Under the pieces are notes generated by a model that had not been told where the DNA came from, made no database searches, and saw only the letters and a program-made list of their open reading frames with translations. The position numbers were made by a program, and so were the translations under genes. A stretch of DNA of 45,385 bases, taken from Calditrichota bacterium. GTDB taxonomy: Bacteria; Electryoneota; AABM5-125-24; Hatepunaeales; Hatepunaeaceae. Location of the stretch: the NCBI GenBank assembly GCA_018644935.1, contig JABGPL010000030.1, positions 1 through 45,385 of the forward strand, given 5' to 3'. The number at the start of each line of letters is the position of its first letter. Within the stretch, counting starts at the first letter, position 1. This document shows positions 45,165 to 45,385 of this stretch, piece after piece.

Positions 45165-45385
45165 AGACTAAATGAAATCATCTTTTCCGCAGGATGAACT
45201 TTAGACTAATAATAAAATTAACCTGGGGACAGAATCATCGTTTAAATTTCCTCTTAGAGCTCTTTGCTCCATTGCGGCCATTTAGCGAAACGTGGATACT
45301 GACTATTCTATTCGGATTCCTGATAGCAATTCTGAATCACACCTCTTGCCGTAACAAGTCCAGAATCCGGTTTATCCTCTTCCCG

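Larger units (their letters stand above)
44769..45385. other. Right-edge non-coding stretch with two hairpins
   Basis: No convincing gene is seen in 617 bases. GGCATGG (44899-44905) pairs with CCATGCC (44918-44924), and ATGAGGTG (45146-45153) pairs with CACCTCAT (45157-45164) around TCG; neither has a T run. At the extreme right a - strand frame of 25 codons (45385-45308) is open to the window edge and could be the tail of a gene beyond it, but it is too short to assign. Confidence 0.4.

Noticed and set aside
45308..45385. Partial gene running off the right edge (- strand)
   Set aside because: Only 25 codons before a stop, with no recognisable motif; cannot be told from chance.
1..45385. tRNA, rRNA or riboswitch genes
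   Set aside because: No cloverleaf, rRNA-like or known aptamer sequence was recognised by eye; a covariance-model search would be decisive.

Overview
The window looks like chromosome from an uncultured bacterium of the Fibrobacteres-Chlorobi-Bacteroidetes (FCB) side of the tree. Four proteins end in, or retain, a type IX secretion (T9SS) type A-like C-terminal sorting domain (PNPFNS ... FDxxGRxV ... AGxHxxxWDA ... GVYLxxM ... K). DNA is moderately AT-rich, there are no housekeeping or RNA genes, and several genes start at GTG or TTG behind good Shine-Dalgarno sequences. The phylum cannot be fixed from this stretch.

Left part (1-4800, + strand): a small defence-like or accessory patch. It holds a NACHT-family STAND NTPase (211-2025), an HNH endonuclease (2247-3002) and a RhuM-family protein (3417-4454), separated by gaps rich in hairpin repeats. 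RhuM sits between two near-identical hairpins, and a perfect 24-bp inverted repeat lies between HNH and RhuM. Next comes an exported TPR plus alpha/beta-hydrolase protein (4802-5941), closed by a bidirectional terminator (6004-6039).

Centre (6061-28688): an 18.2-kb gene on the - strand encodes a secreted protein of about 6064 residues. Upstream of it, in the same direction, is a sigma-54-dependent response regulator (24750-26489). Divergent from that is a soluble TPR histidine kinase (26574-28688). The gap before the giant gene contains a well-formed -24/-12 (sigma-54) promoter and two 22-bp near-palindromes at enhancer-like distances. I read this as one circuit: kinase to regulator to giant surface protein.

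Right-centre (28829-43616, - strand): decayed DNA (an LVIVD-repeat/T9SS gene tail, an unassigned open frame and a frameshifted transposase remnant), then a secreted subtilisin-like S8 protease (30095-33418), then a second giant secreted protein of 3368 residues (33510-43616). Both giants and the protease use the same host-guest construction. An Ig-like sandwich strand pair ending in 'LEW' is interrupted by a guest domain (beta-propeller-like, nidogen-like, or amidotransferase/Rossmann-like), and the sandwich resumes at 'W-x-S-x-x-P-x-x-G'. In the giants each such unit alternates with an ASPM-SPD2-Hydin (choice-of-anchor-D type) domain. A short R-x-x-R linker recurs at the host-guest border.

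Right edge (43617-45385): a regulatory-looking AT-rich gap, a TetR-family regulator (44208-44768) with an inverted repeat just upstream of its start, and about 600 bases with hairpins but no convincing gene.
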